The position numbers and the translations under genes are program-made. The notes beneath the pieces are model-generated. The model ran no database searches and was not told the DNA's origin. It was given only the letters and a program-made list of their open reading frames with translations. 64,000 bases of DNA from Lachnospiraceae bacterium RM5 (GTDB taxonomy: Bacteria; Bacillota; Clostridia; Lachnospirales; Lachnospiraceae). The DNA lies in assembly GCA_900110975.1 (NCBI GenBank), contig FOFK01000010.1, forward strand, positions 1 to 64,000, written 5' to 3'. How positions within the stretch are numbered: position 1 is the stretch's first letter; each line of letters starts with the position of its first letter. Shown one piece after another: positions 1-9,074 of the stretch.

Positions 1-95
1 TACCTCGTTTTAGATGGAACTTCCTTGTTTCACATTTTTTTGTTTTCTAAAATTTTCCATCTATTTCATACCACTACCTCGTTTTAGATGGAACT
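1..95. repeat. Direct repeat pair at the left edge (74-bp period)
   Basis: A 21-base word beginning TACCTCGTTTTAGATGG occurs at 1-21 and again at 75-95. Between the copies, TTCCATCTA (55-63) is the reverse complement of TAGATGGAA (11-19), so the first unit also contains an inverted repeat. This is the same layout as the tandem arrays at 32220 and 42790. The array may continue left of the window. Only two copies are visible, so its nature is open. Confidence 0.55.
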
Positions 96-442
96 ACTAT
101 GAAAAAATCCGAAACTTCATTATCTTCTCCTTAATATAGCAGCTAAATATAGCAGAAAAACTAATATTAAAACCACCTCCACCCATTTTAGTTTCCATCC
201 TTATTTTTCTTTATCTTTAAACTAATAACCATTGCATAAAAAAATCTTCTGACTAATTATAATTATACTCAAATCCTTGTTATTTCAGCTAAAATCCACA
301 TTTTTACAGCAAGGAAACTCTATTTTTTTATTTTTCACAAAACCATCACATTCGAACCATTTTATTATCACAAAATATATTTATTATTACATTATCAAAA
401 GCTTAATTGCTTTTGAATGTTTTTCTTTTTCATTTTCTCCTT

Positions 443-475
443 AGAACCTGTCAACGTACAGGTTCTATTTTTTTT
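443..475 (+). terminator. Rho-independent terminator, plus strand
   Basis: AGAACCTGT (443-451) pairs perfectly with ACAGGTTCT (458-466) around a 6-base loop. A T-rich tract follows on the plus strand. It would end a plus-strand transcript entering from left of the window. No gene for it is visible here. Confidence 0.75.
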
Positions 476-533
476 ATAATAAAACATTGCTATTTACAGA
501 CGATTACGGAAAACACAGCTAATTATATAAAAC

Positions 534-584
534 AAAATAAGCAGATTTGTATGTGCAAGCACAACAAATCTGCTTATTTTTTTT
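534..584. terminator. Bidirectional terminator downstream of radA
   Basis: Two 17-base arms (534-550 and 564-580) are perfect reverse complements around a 13-base loop, with T tracts on both strands. On the minus strand it lies about 150 bases after the radA stop and is the likely end of that long transcript. Confidence 0.8.
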
Positions 585-735
585 ACTTTCTATACTTCTA
601 TAATCAAAGAGTAATTATAAAACCACCCATACAAAGGTCCTTCTATATAGGAAGTCATCCACATATTTCATTTTCATTTCAACTACAATAAGAAACTTAT
701 TCAAATATAATACGAACCTTAAATGCAGTTAATCA

Positions 736-2106
736 TCACCTTATCAACTCCACTGCAGCAGATACATCACTTACCCCGATAAGTTCTATGTCCATACCTT
801 CAATTTCTCTTTTATCAATTGCATTTAGCGACTGCTTAGGAAGGATACATTTTTTGAATCCAAGCTTAATTCCCTCCAGAATTCTATCTTTTGCCTGACT
901 TACACTTCTTACTTCTCCTGCAAGTCCAATTTCCCCAAATACTAACGTATCAGAAGAAACTGCCTTATTTTTAAAACTTGATATAACAGATAAAACTATA
1001 GCAAGATCCAATGCAGGTTCATTAATCTTTATGCCGCCTGCTATATTTACATATACATCATTATTATTTATCTGGATTCCAGCTCTTTTTTCGATAACAG
1101 CAAGCAATAAATTAACCCTGTTATAATCTGTTCCTGTTGCAACTCTTCTTGGAATACCAAAATTTGTTGCACTTACCAAAGCCTGTACTTCTATCAATAT
1201 TGGTCTGGTACCCTCTAAGGATGCTGAAATAACAGAACCTGATGTTTCTAAAGTTCTTCCTCCAAGCATATATTCTGATGGATTTTCTACTTCTCTTAAC
1301 CCATCATACTTCATTTCAAAGACACCTATTTCATTTGTAGCACCAAAACGGTTCTTAACTCCACGAAGAATCCTATATGAAGCATATCTGTCTCCTTCAA
1401 AATATAAAACAGTATCCACCATATGCTCTAATACCTTAGGTCCTGCCACTACACCTTCTTTTGTAACGTGTCCAACCACAAATATGGAAATATTAAGTTT
1501 CTTAGCTATCTGCATAAAAATATTAGTAGATTCCTTAACCTGGCTTACGCTTCCGGGAGTTGATGTAATTTCAGGTTTATACATAGTCTGGATAGAGTCA
1601 ATAATTACAACTTCAGGCTTATTCTCTTTAATGGTTTCTTCAATAAAATCAAGGTTGGTTTCACAATATAAGTATACATTTTCAGAAAAATCACCTATTC
1701 TTTTAGCTCTTAATTTTATCTGTTCCCATGATTCTTCACCTGAAATATATAATAGACGAACTCCTTTATCACCCAGGTTTTTGCATAGTTGTAGCAAAAG
1801 AGTGGATTTACCAATACCGGGATCTCCGCCAACTAAAGTCAGAGATCCCTTAACAATTCCACCACCTAGTACCCTGTCGAGTTCGCCTATATTGGTTTTT
1901 AATCTTATTTCTTTTGATGTTTTAATATCCGAAAGTTTTACTACTTCCCCTTTAGTAGCAATATTTCTCTTGATATCATTACCCTTCTTTATAGCACTTG
2001 CTTCTTCAAATGAATTCCATGATTTGCATCCAGGACACTGACCCAGCCATTTACCAGACTCATATCCACATTCTTTGCAAAAAAACACTGTTACATTCTT
2101 AGCCAC
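736..2106 (-). CDS. radA: DNA repair protein RadA (Sms)
   Basis: RadA is a RecA-like branch-migration ATPase used in recombinational repair. The 456-aa length is normal. A four-Cys zinc finger sits at residues 10-27 (two CxxC pairs). The Walker A motif GGDPGIGKS is at about 93-101. The RadA-specific KNRFG motif is at about 251-255, and a Lon-like C-terminal domain follows. Translation starts at GTG with an AAAGGGG ribosome site upstream. It is the last gene of the leftward run, 20 bases after the 137-aa gene. In many Firmicutes radA neighbours clpC, as it does here. Confidence 0.97.
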   Translation of the reverse strand: MAKNVTVFFCKECGYESGKWLGQCPGCKSWNSFEEASAIKKGNDIKRNIATKGEVVKLSDIKTSKEIRLKTNIGELDRVLGGGIVKGSLTLVGGDPGIGKSTLLLQLCKNLGDKGVRLLYISGEESWEQIKLRAKRIGDFSENVYLYCETNLDFIEETIKENKPEVVIIDSIQTMYKPEITSTPGSVSQVKESTNIFMQIAKKLNISIFVVGHVTKEGVVAGPKVLEHMVDTVLYFEGDRYASYRILRGVKNRFGATNEIGVFEMKYDGLREVENPSEYMLGGRTLETSGSVISASLEGTRPILIEVQALVSATNFGIPRRVATGTDYNRVNLLLAVIEKRAGIQINNNDVYVNIAGGIKINEPALDLAIVLSVISSFKNKAVSSDTLVFGEIGLAGEVRSVSQAKDRILEGIKLGFKKCILPKQSLNAIDKREIEGMDIELIGVSDVSAAVELIR

Positions 2107-2126
2107 AATTTTTCCCCTTTATATCA

Positions 2127-2540
2127 TTATTCTTTAACTAATCTTACCTGTGTAGATTCACCTTTATTTATCTCAACACTGAGAACTAATTTTCCACCAA
2201 GATTAGCTTTAACACTTCCTACATTTGTTCCATTAACAAATACTTTATATTCAGCACCATCTTCAGCTTCAACTGTTATCTGTGCATCATCTTCACCTGA
2301 TACAGTAAATTTAATTTCATCATCTGTCTCATCAAAATTAAATACACCTGTTCCAGGTACTGATTCATACACGAAAACACCGTCTCTTTCCAGTTTTGTA
2401 ATTTCTTTAAAAGTTTTAACTTTATAAAGATTTCCATTATGTTCATAATCAGCTAATTTTGTTTTCTCTGATAATTCATAATTTCCAAAACTAAGTGTTC
2501 CATCTTCCTCTGTTCTTAAGAGTTCTTTAACTACTGACAT
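2127..2540 (-). CDS. Conserved small protein of unknown function
   Basis: The protein has 137 aa, is acidic and lacks a signal peptide or membrane segment. The first part (about 1-60) is charged and contains an EHNGNLYKVKTFKEITKLE stretch. The second half (about 65-137) alternates short hydrophobic and polar runs, suggesting a small beta-sandwich. The start is firm because AGGAGG lies just upstream of the ATG. It sits between the ClpC-like gene and radA, probably in one transcript. I believe similar proteins occur across Lachnospiraceae, sometimes labelled endosialidase. I see nothing here to support that activity, so I leave the function open. Confidence 0.75.
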   Translation of the reverse strand: MSVVKELLRTEEDGTLSFGNYELSEKTKLADYEHNGNLYKVKTFKEITKLERDGVFVYESVPGTGVFNFDETDDEIKFTVSGEDDAQITVEAEDGAEYKVFVNGTNVGSVKANLGGKLVLSVEINKGESTQVRLVKE

Positions 2541-2570
2541 AAATTTTTCCTCCTAAATGTTTTTTAATGC

Positions 2571-5063
2571 CTATTTTGTACTATTTTCCACTATATTAAA
2601 TGTTAATTTTCCTTTTTTTGCCCCGACTTTAATTAAATCTCCACTTTGTAAATCATTATCAAGTATAATAGTCGCAATTTCATCTTCAACAAGTGTCTGT
2701 AAACTTCTTCTAAGAGGTCTTGCACCATATTTCTTACTAAATCCTGATTCCAAGATAACATCCTTAGCTGACGCTGAAACAGAAAGTGAAATATTCTTAG
2801 ATTCTCTCATTCTTTCGCCAAGCTCTCTTACCATCTTATTAAGAATTTTCTTTGCATCATCCTTATTTAATGCTCTAAAAACAACTACCTCATCTATTCT
2901 ATTGAGTATCTCAGGTTTAAATAATCTTTCAACTTCATCTAACACCTGTTCTTTCATTCCAAAATATTCATCCATCTCGGTCTTTTGTGCCTCAAAACCT
3001 AAAGAGGTATTATTAACAATTCTTGATGCTCCAATATTTGAAGTCATGATAATAACTGCATTATCAAAACTTACTTTAGTTCCATCATTATCTGTTATAA
3101 AGCCTTCATCAAGTATCTGCAAAAATATATTGAAAATATCCGGATGTGCTTTTTCTATTTCATCAAAAAGAACAACACTATATGGATTTTTTCTTATAAA
3201 CTTAGGCAGCTGTCCACCCTCATCATAACCAACATAACCAGGTGGCGAACCAACTAACTTACTTACATCAAAACTATCCATATATTCAGACATATCAAAT
3301 CTTATGATATCTCTTTCATTTCCAAAAACTTCACCTGCAAGAGCCTTTGAAAGTTCTGTTTTTCCAACACCTGTCGGTCCAAGGAATAAAAATGATCCTA
3401 TTGGTCTTTTACTTTCTTTTATTCCTGAACGCCCTCTTCTGATTGCCTTGGATACAGCTAAAATTGCTTCTTCCTGTCCAATAACACGTTCAGATAATAT
3501 ACTTTCAAGTCTTGTAAGTTTTTTAGCTTCTCTCTTTGTTACTTTCTCTAAATTTACACCGGCAATTTTTGAAACAACATAAGCTATGTCCTCATCCATT
3601 ACCTTATCTTCATAAAAACCGTTTTCATAAATAATCTCTTTTTTATCAATTTCTTCTTTCATTCTGTTTAATTTTTCAAGCTTTCCAAAATCATTATTTA
3701 AAAGAGCTTCTATACGGTTTTCTTCTAATTTACTGTATTTTCCTTCTATTCTCTCTGTATCTTCCACCAAAAGATATCTCTTAACATGAGCTCTTGCCAT
3801 GGATTCATCCAGTACATCTATTGCTTTTTCAGGGAAAAACCTGTCTGTCATATATCTTTCAGCATAGTTAATAACCAGATTAACTCCCTCTTCATCAATA
3901 GATACACCATGATAATCTTCATATTTATCTTTTACATTCATCAAAAGATCAAAAGTTTCTTTTTTATCACTTTCTTTAATCTTTAACTTCTGAAAATATC
4001 TTTCTAATATATTATTTCTTTTGGAAATTTTTGTATATGCATCGATGGATGTAGATACAATTACCTTAATATTTCCTTTTTCCAGAATAGGTTTTAATAC
4101 ATTAACAATGCCTGTAAAAATTTCTTTTGATATATTTATTATCTCATGAATATCATCTATAAACAATATTACATTATTTTTATTTTCAAGACTTATAAGA
4201 GCTTTATCTAATTTTTCTTCTACTTCGCCCTTAAACTTAGCCATAGCAACCATCTTTGCTATCTGAATTTCATAAATCTCTTTACTTTGCAGGCTTCTTG
4301 GAACATTAGAATCATTGATTCTTCTTGCAAATTCCTTTACGAATTCCGTTTTACCAACCCCATGTTCACCAATAACACAAGGATTATTCTTTGTATATCT
4401 TGATAAAATCTGGAATAATCTTGCAAATTCCTCTTCATGGCCTATATATTCTTTCTTTTCTTCTTTTACAACATCATTAAGATTAATAAAAAATTTTGAT
4501 AAAGAAACATCCTGCTGTTTCTCAACATAATTATCCGAATTTAAAAAACTTGATTCCACGTATCTTTTCAGACTTTCAGAATCATCATCCATAACATAAA
4601 CAATATTATCAACAAAATATTTTTTATTTATGGCAAAATCATTATATCCATCAAGATATAAATGCATACCATTATTATCCTGCATTAAAATCTCAATAAG
4701 GATAAGTTCTTCATAAACATATTCATTTTCTAAAAGCCTGCTTGTCTTTTCAGCATTTTTTATAGCCTGTTTAAGCTTTGGAGAATAGATATCTTTATAT
4801 TTAATCTTTCTTTTAGAATCCCTGCTGTTTATGTCATATATATATTCTTTTATCTCATCGTATTCAATATTTTTTTGTTTAAAAAGCTTATAAATATAGC
4901 CTTCATTATATTCTTCTACTGATTGTTTCTGATAGTCAAGCAACGCAAGAAAGAAATGAACTGTACCAAGATAATAATCATTCATTTCTTTTGAAATGCG
5001 TTTAGCCCTCTCCATAATATCATCAAGGGAAGAAGTAAATTCTTTTGAAATTATTTTTTTCAT
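2571..5063 (-). CDS. clpC: ClpC-like AAA+ unfoldase
   Basis: This is an Hsp100 chaperone that unfolds proteins for ClpP. From the chosen start it has 830 aa. A Clp N-terminal repeat domain comes first, then AAA domain 1 (Walker A GEHGVGKT, Walker B ILFIDDIHE), a coiled UVR-like linker, AAA domain 2 (GPTGVGKTE) and the Clp C-terminal domain. A LGF tripeptide (in NTSLGFEAQ) lies where ClpC carries its ClpP-docking loop. The ATG at 5063 is preferred over 5081 because AGGAGGAG sits just before it. Downstream of a GntR gene by 34 bases, it is likely controlled by that protein rather than by CtsR. The N-terminal half is divergent from textbook ClpC. Confidence 0.88.
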   Translation of the reverse strand: MKKIISKEFTSSLDDIMERAKRISKEMNDYYLGTVHFFLALLDYQKQSVEEYNEGYIYKLFKQKNIEYDEIKEYIYDINSRDSKRKIKYKDIYSPKLKQAIKNAEKTSRLLENEYVYEELILIEILMQDNNGMHLYLDGYNDFAINKKYFVDNIVYVMDDDSESLKRYVESSFLNSDNYVEKQQDVSLSKFFINLNDVVKEEKKEYIGHEEEFARLFQILSRYTKNNPCVIGEHGVGKTEFVKEFARRINDSNVPRSLQSKEIYEIQIAKMVAMAKFKGEVEEKLDKALISLENKNNVILFIDDIHEIINISKEIFTGIVNVLKPILEKGNIKVIVSTSIDAYTKISKRNNILERYFQKLKIKESDKKETFDLLMNVKDKYEDYHGVSIDEEGVNLVINYAERYMTDRFFPEKAIDVLDESMARAHVKRYLLVEDTERIEGKYSKLEENRIEALLNNDFGKLEKLNRMKEEIDKKEIIYENGFYEDKVMDEDIAYVVSKIAGVNLEKVTKREAKKLTRLESILSERVIGQEEAILAVSKAIRRGRSGIKESKRPIGSFLFLGPTGVGKTELSKALAGEVFGNERDIIRFDMSEYMDSFDVSKLVGSPPGYVGYDEGGQLPKFIRKNPYSVVLFDEIEKAHPDIFNIFLQILDEGFITDNDGTKVSFDNAVIIMTSNIGASRIVNNTSLGFEAQKTEMDEYFGMKEQVLDEVERLFKPEILNRIDEVVVFRALNKDDAKKILNKMVRELGERMRESKNISLSVSASAKDVILESGFSKKYGARPLRRSLQTLVEDEIATIILDNDLQSGDLIKVGAKKGKLTFNIVENSTK

Positions 5064-5097
5064 AAAAACTCCTCCTGCCATATATTAGTCATCTAAT

Positions 5098-5469
5098 CTA
5101 GTCAACATAGGTGTTATATATCTCTCTTACCATTTCATGTACTTCTTCTTCAGATATATTTTTACATATGGCTTTTACAAGAATAATCTGCAATTCATAC
5201 TTTGTTTCCCTAAGTGCAGCCAGTCTGTCTATGTCAATTGCAATTATCGCACCGTGTCTTCTATCCAATTTAAGAAGACCTTCATTTTTTAGCACTGTAT
5301 ATGCTTTATTTACGGTATGCATATTGATGCCTAATTCCTCAGCCATCTGCCTTACTGATGGTAATGAATCACCCTCTTTTAGAACATCTGTTGCAATACC
5401 CTCTATTATCTGATTTCTTAGCTGCATATAGATGGATGTATCACTATTAAAATCTATTGCAATCCACAT
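5098..5469 (-). CDS. GntR-family regulator, YtrA-like short form
   Basis: At 123 aa this is a short GntR protein: a winged helix-turn-helix (about 10-75, with the typical LPSVRQMAEELGIN recognition region) and a brief C-terminal tail (about 80-123) instead of a large effector domain. That architecture is the YtrA subfamily, which usually represses its own operon and an adjacent transporter. Here the adjacent gene is instead the ClpC-like ATPase, 34 bases downstream. A 35-bp palindrome over the promoter (5480-5514) is the obvious autoregulatory site. The effector cannot be told from sequence. Confidence 0.9.
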   Translation of the reverse strand: MWIAIDFNSDTSIYMQLRNQIIEGIATDVLKEGDSLPSVRQMAEELGINMHTVNKAYTVLKNEGLLKLDRRHGAIIAIDIDRLAALRETKYELQIILVKAICKNISEEEVHEMVREIYNTYVD

Positions 5470-5479
5470 AAAATCACCA

Positions 5480-5525
5480 CCTTTATTGTTATATATATAC
5501 TATAACAATAAAGGTTTTCCGTCAA
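5480..5525 (-). promoter_or_regulatory. Promoter with 35-bp palindromic operator for GntR-clpC
   Basis: CCTTTATTGTTATA (5480-5493) and its exact reverse complement (5501-5514) flank a 7-base centre. On the minus strand a -35 TTGACG lies at 5520-5525, and the -10 (TATAGT or TAGTAT) falls inside the palindrome. A bound dimer would block RNA polymerase. The site ends 11 bases before the regulator's ATG. Confidence 0.75.
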
Positions 5526-5545
5526 TAATTATAACTTCATATCTT

Positions 5546-7138
5546 TTATTTTTTTTCATCAGAATCAAGTATCTCAATATACATTTTATCTGAATTCTGT
5601 GATTCGTCTTTTCTTCTATTTCTTCTTCTGTTTTTTATCGTATATACAAGTACTGCGATTATTGCAATTATAACAAGAATAAGTATAAATATAACAACTA
5701 AATATGTCTTTGTAATAGTTTTATTTTTATTATATTTTTCATTTAAATTATTATAATCTTTTCTTAACGCCTGATATTCTTTACCTTTTTCATCAGGTAA
5801 ATTTGTATCCTCATCACCTTTTCCATCTTCCATAAATCTTTGCATGGTTCCTTCTTTTGAGTCATATACATAAAGTCCCACTTCACCGGCACCATTCATA
5901 ACATATACAACATAAAATGAAGAACCATCCTCTTTAATCCACGCCCTTACCTTTTTATCATTTATAGAAAGAGTAGTTTCCTTATATCCTTCAGGTCCTT
6001 TATATGTCGGATCTGTAGGCATTACAATATACTCTGTATCACCACATTTAATAATAACCATTTCATCTATGGCATTTGTAGCTTCCGTAAAAATATATAA
6101 GTTCGCATTTGAACCTCTTGCATCCGTTGCAAGACATACAAGAACAAGTCCTTTATCTTCATTCTTTAATGCCACAATATCTTTATTTCTGAATTTTGTA
6201 GCAACTTCTTTAAATCCATTAGGGACAGAAACGAATGAAAAATCCTGAATAAGATACATATTTATATCTTCAATAAACAAAGGAGATCTGTCAATTCCTG
6301 CAAGTTTTTCATCAACTACTTCCTTTGTTTCTTCTTCCTTCTTTTGTTCCTCTGTATTTTCCACGGCAGAGGTATCAATTGTTGTATAAACATTATATGT
6401 ATTTGTAGCTCCATTTGCTGCAGTTACAACAATTTCAGTTTTATTATCACCATTATTTATCTTTGTTCCCGTTACCATACTAGATGCAGTAGCATCTGAT
6501 AAAGTAGTTGATACAATATAACTCTTTGTATCATTAGGCGCATCAGCTACATATTCAAAAACATCCCTTGAAAATGCAGGTGTAAGTGCAACTTCCTTTT
6601 TCTCACCCTTAGCATTAACCGCCTGGATTGTAAGACCTGCAAGGAAACAATCTCCTGATGCTGTTGAAGAAGAATTAATAGTTACAGTACCATCAGTCTT
6701 TGCAACAGCCATAGGCGAATCATCAGTCGCATTAACAGGATAAGCCTGGGTATTATCAGATACACTTATTGTTGTACTTCCTGCTGCTTTTAATTTGAAA
6801 TTAAGAGTTGTAACAGTTCCTTCACCAGGCTTTACACCATCAAGAATATCAAGTACAAGTCCTGCAACACCTGAATTTGCCCCGCCACTTACATATTCCA
6901 AATAATTAGTATCATATGATACTGAAAGATATATAATACCGTCAACATCAGGCACTACCCTTACATCAACAGATACAATATCTCCAATATTACCTTCCAC
7001 TGAAGATACTTCTATACTTACATTTCCCGTAGCATATGCATTTTTAGTATTAAAACCTAAATTTATGCCTAGAAACATAATAAAAACTGCTACCACACTA
7101 ATTATTTTTATAAAAACATTTTTATTATTTACTCTCAT
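5546..7138 (-). CDS. Cell-surface protein with a cohesin domain
   Basis: The 530-aa protein has a signal peptide (about 1-36). A cohesin-type beta domain follows (about 39-155, with GDIVSVDVRV and YDTNYLEYVSG strands). Next is a cadherin-like beta domain (about 165-255), then a region of unknown fold. A strong C-terminal membrane helix near residue 480 is followed by a basic stop-transfer stretch (KNRRRNRRK). Cohesins bind dockerins, so this protein could anchor partners on the outer face of the membrane. The gene directly upstream, 25 bases away, encodes a protein with a C-terminal dockerin, which makes a local pair likely. The binding itself is inference. Confidence 0.85.
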   Translation of the reverse strand: MRVNNKNVFIKIISVVAVFIMFLGINLGFNTKNAYATGNVSIEVSSVEGNIGDIVSVDVRVVPDVDGIIYLSVSYDTNYLEYVSGGANSGVAGLVLDILDGVKPGEGTVTTLNFKLKAAGSTTISVSDNTQAYPVNATDDSPMAVAKTDGTVTINSSSTASGDCFLAGLTIQAVNAKGEKKEVALTPAFSRDVFEYVADAPNDTKSYIVSTTLSDATASSMVTGTKINNGDNKTEIVVTAANGATNTYNVYTTIDTSAVENTEEQKKEEETKEVVDEKLAGIDRSPLFIEDINMYLIQDFSFVSVPNGFKEVATKFRNKDIVALKNEDKGLVLVCLATDARGSNANLYIFTEATNAIDEMVIIKCGDTEYIVMPTDPTYKGPEGYKETTLSINDKKVRAWIKEDGSSFYVVYVMNGAGEVGLYVYDSKEGTMQRFMEDGKGDEDTNLPDEKGKEYQALRKDYNNLNEKYNKNKTITKTYLVVIFILILVIIAIIAVLVYTIKNRRRNRRKDESQNSDKMYIEILDSDEKK

Positions 7139-7163
7139 TTTCTTTTCCGCCTATATATTTTTA

Positions 7164-9074
7164 CTACTTTTGATTTATTATAATTATTCCTAAAATACTT
7201 CTCTTAATATATACCATATCAAGAATATTCAACTCTGCATCCCTTGTGGCATTTGCCGCTAAAAGATATGCTCCATCTAAAGTCTTAATATTAAGTAAAT
7301 GTCTCTTTACATAAACCATATCCATTATGGTAATATATCCATCACCATTTACATCTCCATAAATTATACAATTATATGTATTTTTAAGATTTCCCTGTTT
7401 ATCATAAACATTTACTTTATCACCGGTACAAATCTTACCACTTTCTTTTTCTGTATTATTCTTTGAAATAACACTGATTGATACATCATTTAATCCATCT
7501 GCATATTTTATGTATTCTTTAAAATCAGCCGTGCTTGTTGCAGGATTAATATTTATAATATTATTATCTGATATAACAGGAATTTTCTCTTTATCAATAC
7601 TCATATTTGTACCTTCACTTACATCTTCAATTCCCATTTCTTCAACGCTTGTATATACGCCTTTATTATATGTTCCACTCGAAGAATTAATACTCTTTGA
7701 AGGAGTATCATCAGAATAAGGAAGGCCACATACGGTTGCAGGCATATTATTATAAACAGGAATCTTAAATGTAAGAGATAACTTACTTTTCATACTGTCT
7801 GAATAAGCAGATGCCATGCTTGCTGCTTCTGATCTTGGTGCAAGAACATTTGCCATATACTGATGGGAATATGGCGTTCCAACCAGATCAAATTTCTCAT
7901 AATATATGGTATCCTGACCAATGTTTATAAAACCTGTCCCAATAAATATGGCTCCACCCACAATTGCTTTATATCTTGAATTCCATGGTCTTAAAGTTGA
8001 AGCATCTGTTTTTGATGCATATATAAGACCATTTTCAATAGCGCCTCTTCCCTGGGCTGCATATGCTCCAATATTATAATAATTATATAAATTTGTATAA
8101 ACATTACCTGTTGAAGGAGCATAATAACCTAAAATCCCGGCACTTGTTCCTTTAACTCCAACTTCCTGCATAATTCTTGAAGCAAGATGAAAAGGACTTA
8201 CCTTGGATGTCTTTGCTGCTGCAATTAATGCATCAGCATATGTCATTGAATTATCTATCTTAGTATTTTCCATAAATGATTCTTCTAAAAGACCATTAAC
8301 TGTTTCTGTTGTATGAACTGATGAATCATAGGATAAAAGTTCAAACTGGAAAATATTTGTTTCATCAAGAAAATTTCTTGGATCTAATGTATATGCTATT
8401 AATTCTTTTGAAGCACATACCCATGAAGAACCGTCAAAAGTTGAATATGTATTTGTATCCCAGTTATAAACTCCATCTGTTACTCTTTTCCATGATGAAA
8501 TGGAAGTAGCATGAATAAGACTTCTTCCTGTATAATTTTCATTTTCAACTACATCAGAAAAATTATATTCCACATGATCTGCAACAAATACCCAGTTAGG
8601 ATATTTTGCATGTATTTTTCTTAAACCTTCTTTGTAACTTTCAGGAAATCCCTGGGCAGTTAAATATTTTTCAAAGCTTTCATCGTAAGTATAAGTTACA
8701 TCAATGGAAATATAACTTGAACTTACATATCCTGATAAAGTTTTACCTTTATAATTAAAAATAATGGCATACCAAAGAGAACCATCACTGGCATATTCTT
8801 TTTTTGTAACTGTAACATTTGTTCCGGATGATAATACTACATATGCTCCATCTGATGTTAATCTGTTTGTATTACCATTTGCTCCCGGAGATGTTCTTAC
8901 ATTTAATGATGATGCCGTGACCGTTCCACTTTCGGTTTCTTTTGCCTGCCCTTTAAAGTAAATAGAATTACAAAAAAGAGCAGAAAAAAGAATGAATGCC
9001 ATTAAAAAAAATAACAAAGATTTTAAACGAATCTTTTTAGCTTTCAACTTCGTCAATCGCCTTTCCGATATCAC
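7164..9074 (-). CDS. Secreted SH3-glucosaminidase with C-terminal dockerin
   Basis: This is a predicted peptidoglycan N-acetylglucosaminidase of up to 636 aa. A signal peptide or anchor (about 17-45) is followed by a bacterial SH3 domain (about 48-125). A glucosaminidase domain of the LytD/Auto kind comes next, with a likely catalytic Glu in ASRIMQEVGVKG. The last 65 residues form a type I dockerin pair: one calcium loop is canonical (DVNGDGYITIMD) and the second is degenerate (TRDAELNILD). The start is uncertain. GTG at 9074 overlaps purD by 38 bases and has a poor ribosome site, and TTG codons at 9056 and 9047 are alternatives. Translation may be coupled to purD. Confidence 0.85.
   Translation of the reverse strand: MISERRLTKLKAKKIRLKSLLFFLMAFILFSALFCNSIYFKGQAKETESGTVTASSLNVRTSPGANGNTNRLTSDGAYVVLSSGTNVTVTKKEYASDGSLWYAIIFNYKGKTLSGYVSSSYISIDVTYTYDESFEKYLTAQGFPESYKEGLRKIHAKYPNWVFVADHVEYNFSDVVENENYTGRSLIHATSISSWKRVTDGVYNWDTNTYSTFDGSSWVCASKELIAYTLDPRNFLDETNIFQFELLSYDSSVHTTETVNGLLEESFMENTKIDNSMTYADALIAAAKTSKVSPFHLASRIMQEVGVKGTSAGILGYYAPSTGNVYTNLYNYYNIGAYAAQGRGAIENGLIYASKTDASTLRPWNSRYKAIVGGAIFIGTGFINIGQDTIYYEKFDLVGTPYSHQYMANVLAPRSEAASMASAYSDSMKSKLSLTFKIPVYNNMPATVCGLPYSDDTPSKSINSSSGTYNKGVYTSVEEMGIEDVSEGTNMSIDKEKIPVISDNNIININPATSTADFKEYIKYADGLNDVSISVISKNNTEKESGKICTGDKVNVYDKQGNLKNTYNCIIYGDVNGDGYITIMDMVYVKRHLLNIKTLDGAYLLAANATRDAELNILDMVYIKRSILGIIIINQK

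Larger units (their letters stand above)
96..735. other. Gene-free AT-rich stretch left of radA
   Basis: No gene is supported here. Apart from two hairpin terminators (listed separately) the stretch is AT-rich. The one long open frame (407-691, plus) runs straight through both terminators, has no ribosome binding site and has low-complexity composition, so it is not called. Confidence 0.6.

Noticed and set aside
407-691. 94-aa plus-strand open frame
   Set aside because: It runs through two strong terminator hairpins, has no ribosome site and has biased composition.
1484-2041. 185-aa plus-strand frame opposite radA
   Set aside because: An antisense shadow of a clear radA coding frame. The same applies to other plus-strand frames inside clpC, pnp, purD and the pyr genes.
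5470-5545. CtsR operator for the ClpC-like gene
   Set aside because: The heptad direct repeat expected for CtsR (GGTCAAA type) is absent; the palindrome fits a GntR-type site instead.
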